Positions 62,042 through 64,000 of a DNA stretch of 64,000 nt are shown here, piece by piece. Within the stretch, counting starts at the first letter, position 1, and every line of letters begins with the position of its first letter. Under the pieces are notes generated by a model. It saw nothing but the letters and a program-made list of their open reading frames with translations. It ran no database searches and was not told the origin of the DNA. A program made the position numbers and the translations under genes. Origin of the DNA: Eledone cirrhosa (taxonomy: Eukaryota > Mollusca > Cephalopoda > Octopoda > Eledonidae); assembly GCA_964016885.1 (NCBI GenBank), contig OZ024740.1, positions 3,423,336 to 3,487,335 of the forward strand. The letters are read 5' to 3'.

Positions 62042-64000
62042 TATATTAGTGTTATAACCATTAGTGTTATAGTCATTAGTGTTATAGTCATTAGTGTTAT
62101 AGTCAATAGTGTTATAGTCATTAGTATTATAGTCATTAGTGTTATAGTCATTAGTGTTATAGTCATTAGTGTTATAGTCATTAGTGTTATAGTCATTAGT
62201 GTTATAGTCATTAGTGTTATAGTCAATAGTGTTATAGTCAATAGTGTTATAACCATTAGTGTTATAGTTATTAGTGTTATAGTCATTAGTGTTATAGTCA
62301 TTAGTGTTATAGTCATTAGTGTTATAACCATTAGTGTTATAGTCATTAGTGTTATAGTCATTAGTGTTATAGTCAATAGTGTTATAACCATTAGTGTTAT
62401 AGTCATTAGTGTTATAGTCATTAGTGTTATAGTCAATAGTGTTATAACCATTAGTGTTATAGTTATTAGTGTTATAGTCATTAGTGTTATAGTCATTAGT
62501 GTTATAGTCATTAGTGTTATAGTCATTAGTGTTATAGTCATTAGTGTTATAGTCATTAGTGTTATAGTCATTAGTGTTATAGTCAATAGTGTTATAACCA
62601 TTAGTGTTATAACTATTAGTGTTATAACCATTAGTGTTATAGTCATTAGTGTTATAGTCAATAGTGTTATAGTCATTAGTGTTATAGTCATTAGTGTTAT
62701 AACCATTAGTGTTATAACCATTAGTGTTATAGTCATTAGTGTTATAGTCATTAGTGTTATAACCATTAGTGTTATAACCATTAGTGTTATAACCATTAGT
62801 GTTATAGTCATTAGTGTTATAGTCAATAGTGTTATAGTCATTAGTGTTATAGTCATTAGTGTTATAGTCATTAGTGTTATAACCATTAGTGTTATAACCA
62901 TTAGTGTTATAGTCATTAGTGTTATAGTCATTAGTGTTATAGTCATTAGTGTTATAACCATTAGTGTTATAGTCATTAGTGTTATAGTCATTAGTGTTAT
63001 AACCATTAGTGTTATAGTCATTAGTGTTATAGTCAATAGTGTTATAACCATTAGTGTTATAGTTATTAGTGTTATAGTCATTAGTGTTATAGTCATTAGT
63101 GTTATAACCATTAGTGTTATAGTCATTAGTGTTATAGTCAATAGTGTTATAGTCATTAGTGTTATAGTCATTAGTGTTATAGTCATTAGTGTTATAGTCA
63201 TTAGTGTTATAGTCATTAGTGTTATAACCATTAGTGTTATAGTCATTAGTGTTATAGTCATTAGTGTTATAGTCATTAGTGTTATAACCATTAGTGTTAT
63301 AGTCATTAGTGTTATAGTCAATAGTGTTATAGTCATTAGTGTTATAGTCATTAGTGTTATAGTCATTAGTGTTATAGTCATTAGTGTTATAGTCATTAGT
63401 GTTATAACCATTAGTGTTATAGTCATTAGTGTTATAGTCATTAGTGTTATAGTCATTAGTGTTATAGTCAATAGTGTTATAGTCATTAGTATTATAACCA
63501 TTAGTGTTATAGTCATTAGTGTTATAACCATTAGTGTTATAGTCATTAGTGTTATAGTCAATAGTGTTATAGTCATTAGTGTTATAGTCATTAGTGTTAT
63601 AGTCATTAGTGTTATAACCATTAGTGTTATAACCATTAGTGTTATAGTCATTAGTGTTATAGTCAATAGTGTTATAACCATTAGTGTTATAGTCATTAGT
63701 GTTATAGTCAATAGTGTTATAGTCATTAGTGTTATAGTCATTAGTGTTATAGTCATTAGTGTTATAGTCATTAGTGTTATAGTCATTAGTATTATAGTCA
63801 TTAGTGTTATAGTCATTAGTGTTATAGTCATTAGTGTTATAGTCATTAGTGTTATAGTCATTAGTGTTATAGTCATTAGTGTTATAGTCATTAGTGTTAG
63901 TCATTAGTGTTATAGTCATTAGTGTTATAACCATTAGTGTTATAGTCATTAGTGTTATAGTCAATAGTGTTATAGTCATTAGTGTTATAGTCATTAGTGT
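62042..64000. repeat. 15-bp satellite array (about 130 units), open to the right edge
   Basis: The unit GTCATTAGTGTTATA is repeated head to tail from just after GGATCTATATTAGTG. Frequent variants are GTCAATAGTGTTATA, ACCATTAGTGTTATA and GTTATTAGTGTTATA; a rarer one has TAGTATTATA. A 2-bp loss near 63,897 breaks the phase once. The minus strand is open in two frames giving NDYNT and MTITL pentapeptides, hence ORFs of over 600 codons that are not genes. The same variant string (CAATAG, ACCATT, GTTATT units in a row) recurs near 62,236, 62,431 and 63,031, so there is some higher-order structure. The array is cut by the window end. Confidence 0.98.

Noticed and set aside
62000..63994. ORFs of 664 and 616 codons made of NDYNT and MTITL repeats
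   Set aside because: They are frame shadows of a 15-bp satellite, open in two frames on the same strand.
62042..64000. Telomere-like repeat
   Set aside because: The unit GTCATTAGTGTTATA contains TTAG but no TTAGGG periodicity.

Overview
The window is eukaryotic, AT-rich, repeat-dominated DNA. It most likely comes from a coleoid cephalopod, probably an octopus. The reasons are tRNA-derived SINEs of the kind described from octopus and squid (one family with the GTTAGGAAGGGCATCCA core and a TGATGA tail, one with the ATCGACCCCGTAAGGATGAA core), long AT and CA microsatellites, a spliced metazoan gene, and Helitron, LINE and Penelope-like remains. The species call is inference; no search was run.

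Layout. (1) 1-43,397: one continuous satellite of about 2,066 copies of a 21-bp unit. It runs off the left edge and is built from multi-kilobase higher-order blocks. (2) 43,397-46,316, minus strand: a decayed Helitron gene (Helitron-like N region, HUH Rep, linker, Pif1-type helicase) with several frameshifts and stops. Its helicase is cut off exactly where the satellite begins. (3) 46,317-47,720: microsatellites, a MITE-like element and a SINE. (4) 47,721-48,099 and 51,347-51,575, minus strand: two well-defined coding exons of an Epac (RAPGEF3/4-type cAMP-regulated Rap exchange factor) gene, carrying the DEP domain and the start of the linker to the second cAMP-binding domain. The splice sites are canonical and the phases match. 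The upstream-coded exon lies to the right. (5) 48,100-62,000: intron and probably further intron or intergenic DNA with SINEs, LINE tails, mariner-like and other TIR elements, a 5'-truncated non-LTR retrotransposon (55,583-57,504) and a GIY-YIG retroelement ORF of 467 codons (60,238-61,641, minus). (6) 62,042-64,000: a second satellite with a 15-bp unit, running off the right edge.

How it fits together. The only host gene visible is the Epac-like gene on the minus strand. The exons for its second cAMP-binding domain, REM, RA and CDC25 domains are not found to the left of 47,721. The intron that begins there should therefore contain the Helitron and the whole visible 43-kb satellite. In that orientation the pre-mRNA reads the satellite strand that lacks AATAAA; the opposite strand has AATAAA in nearly every unit.

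The hundreds of apparent ORFs in the two satellites are by-products of unit lengths divisible by three with several stop-free frames. They are not annotated as genes. Nothing prokaryotic, no rRNA, no intact tRNA gene and no CRISPR array was seen.
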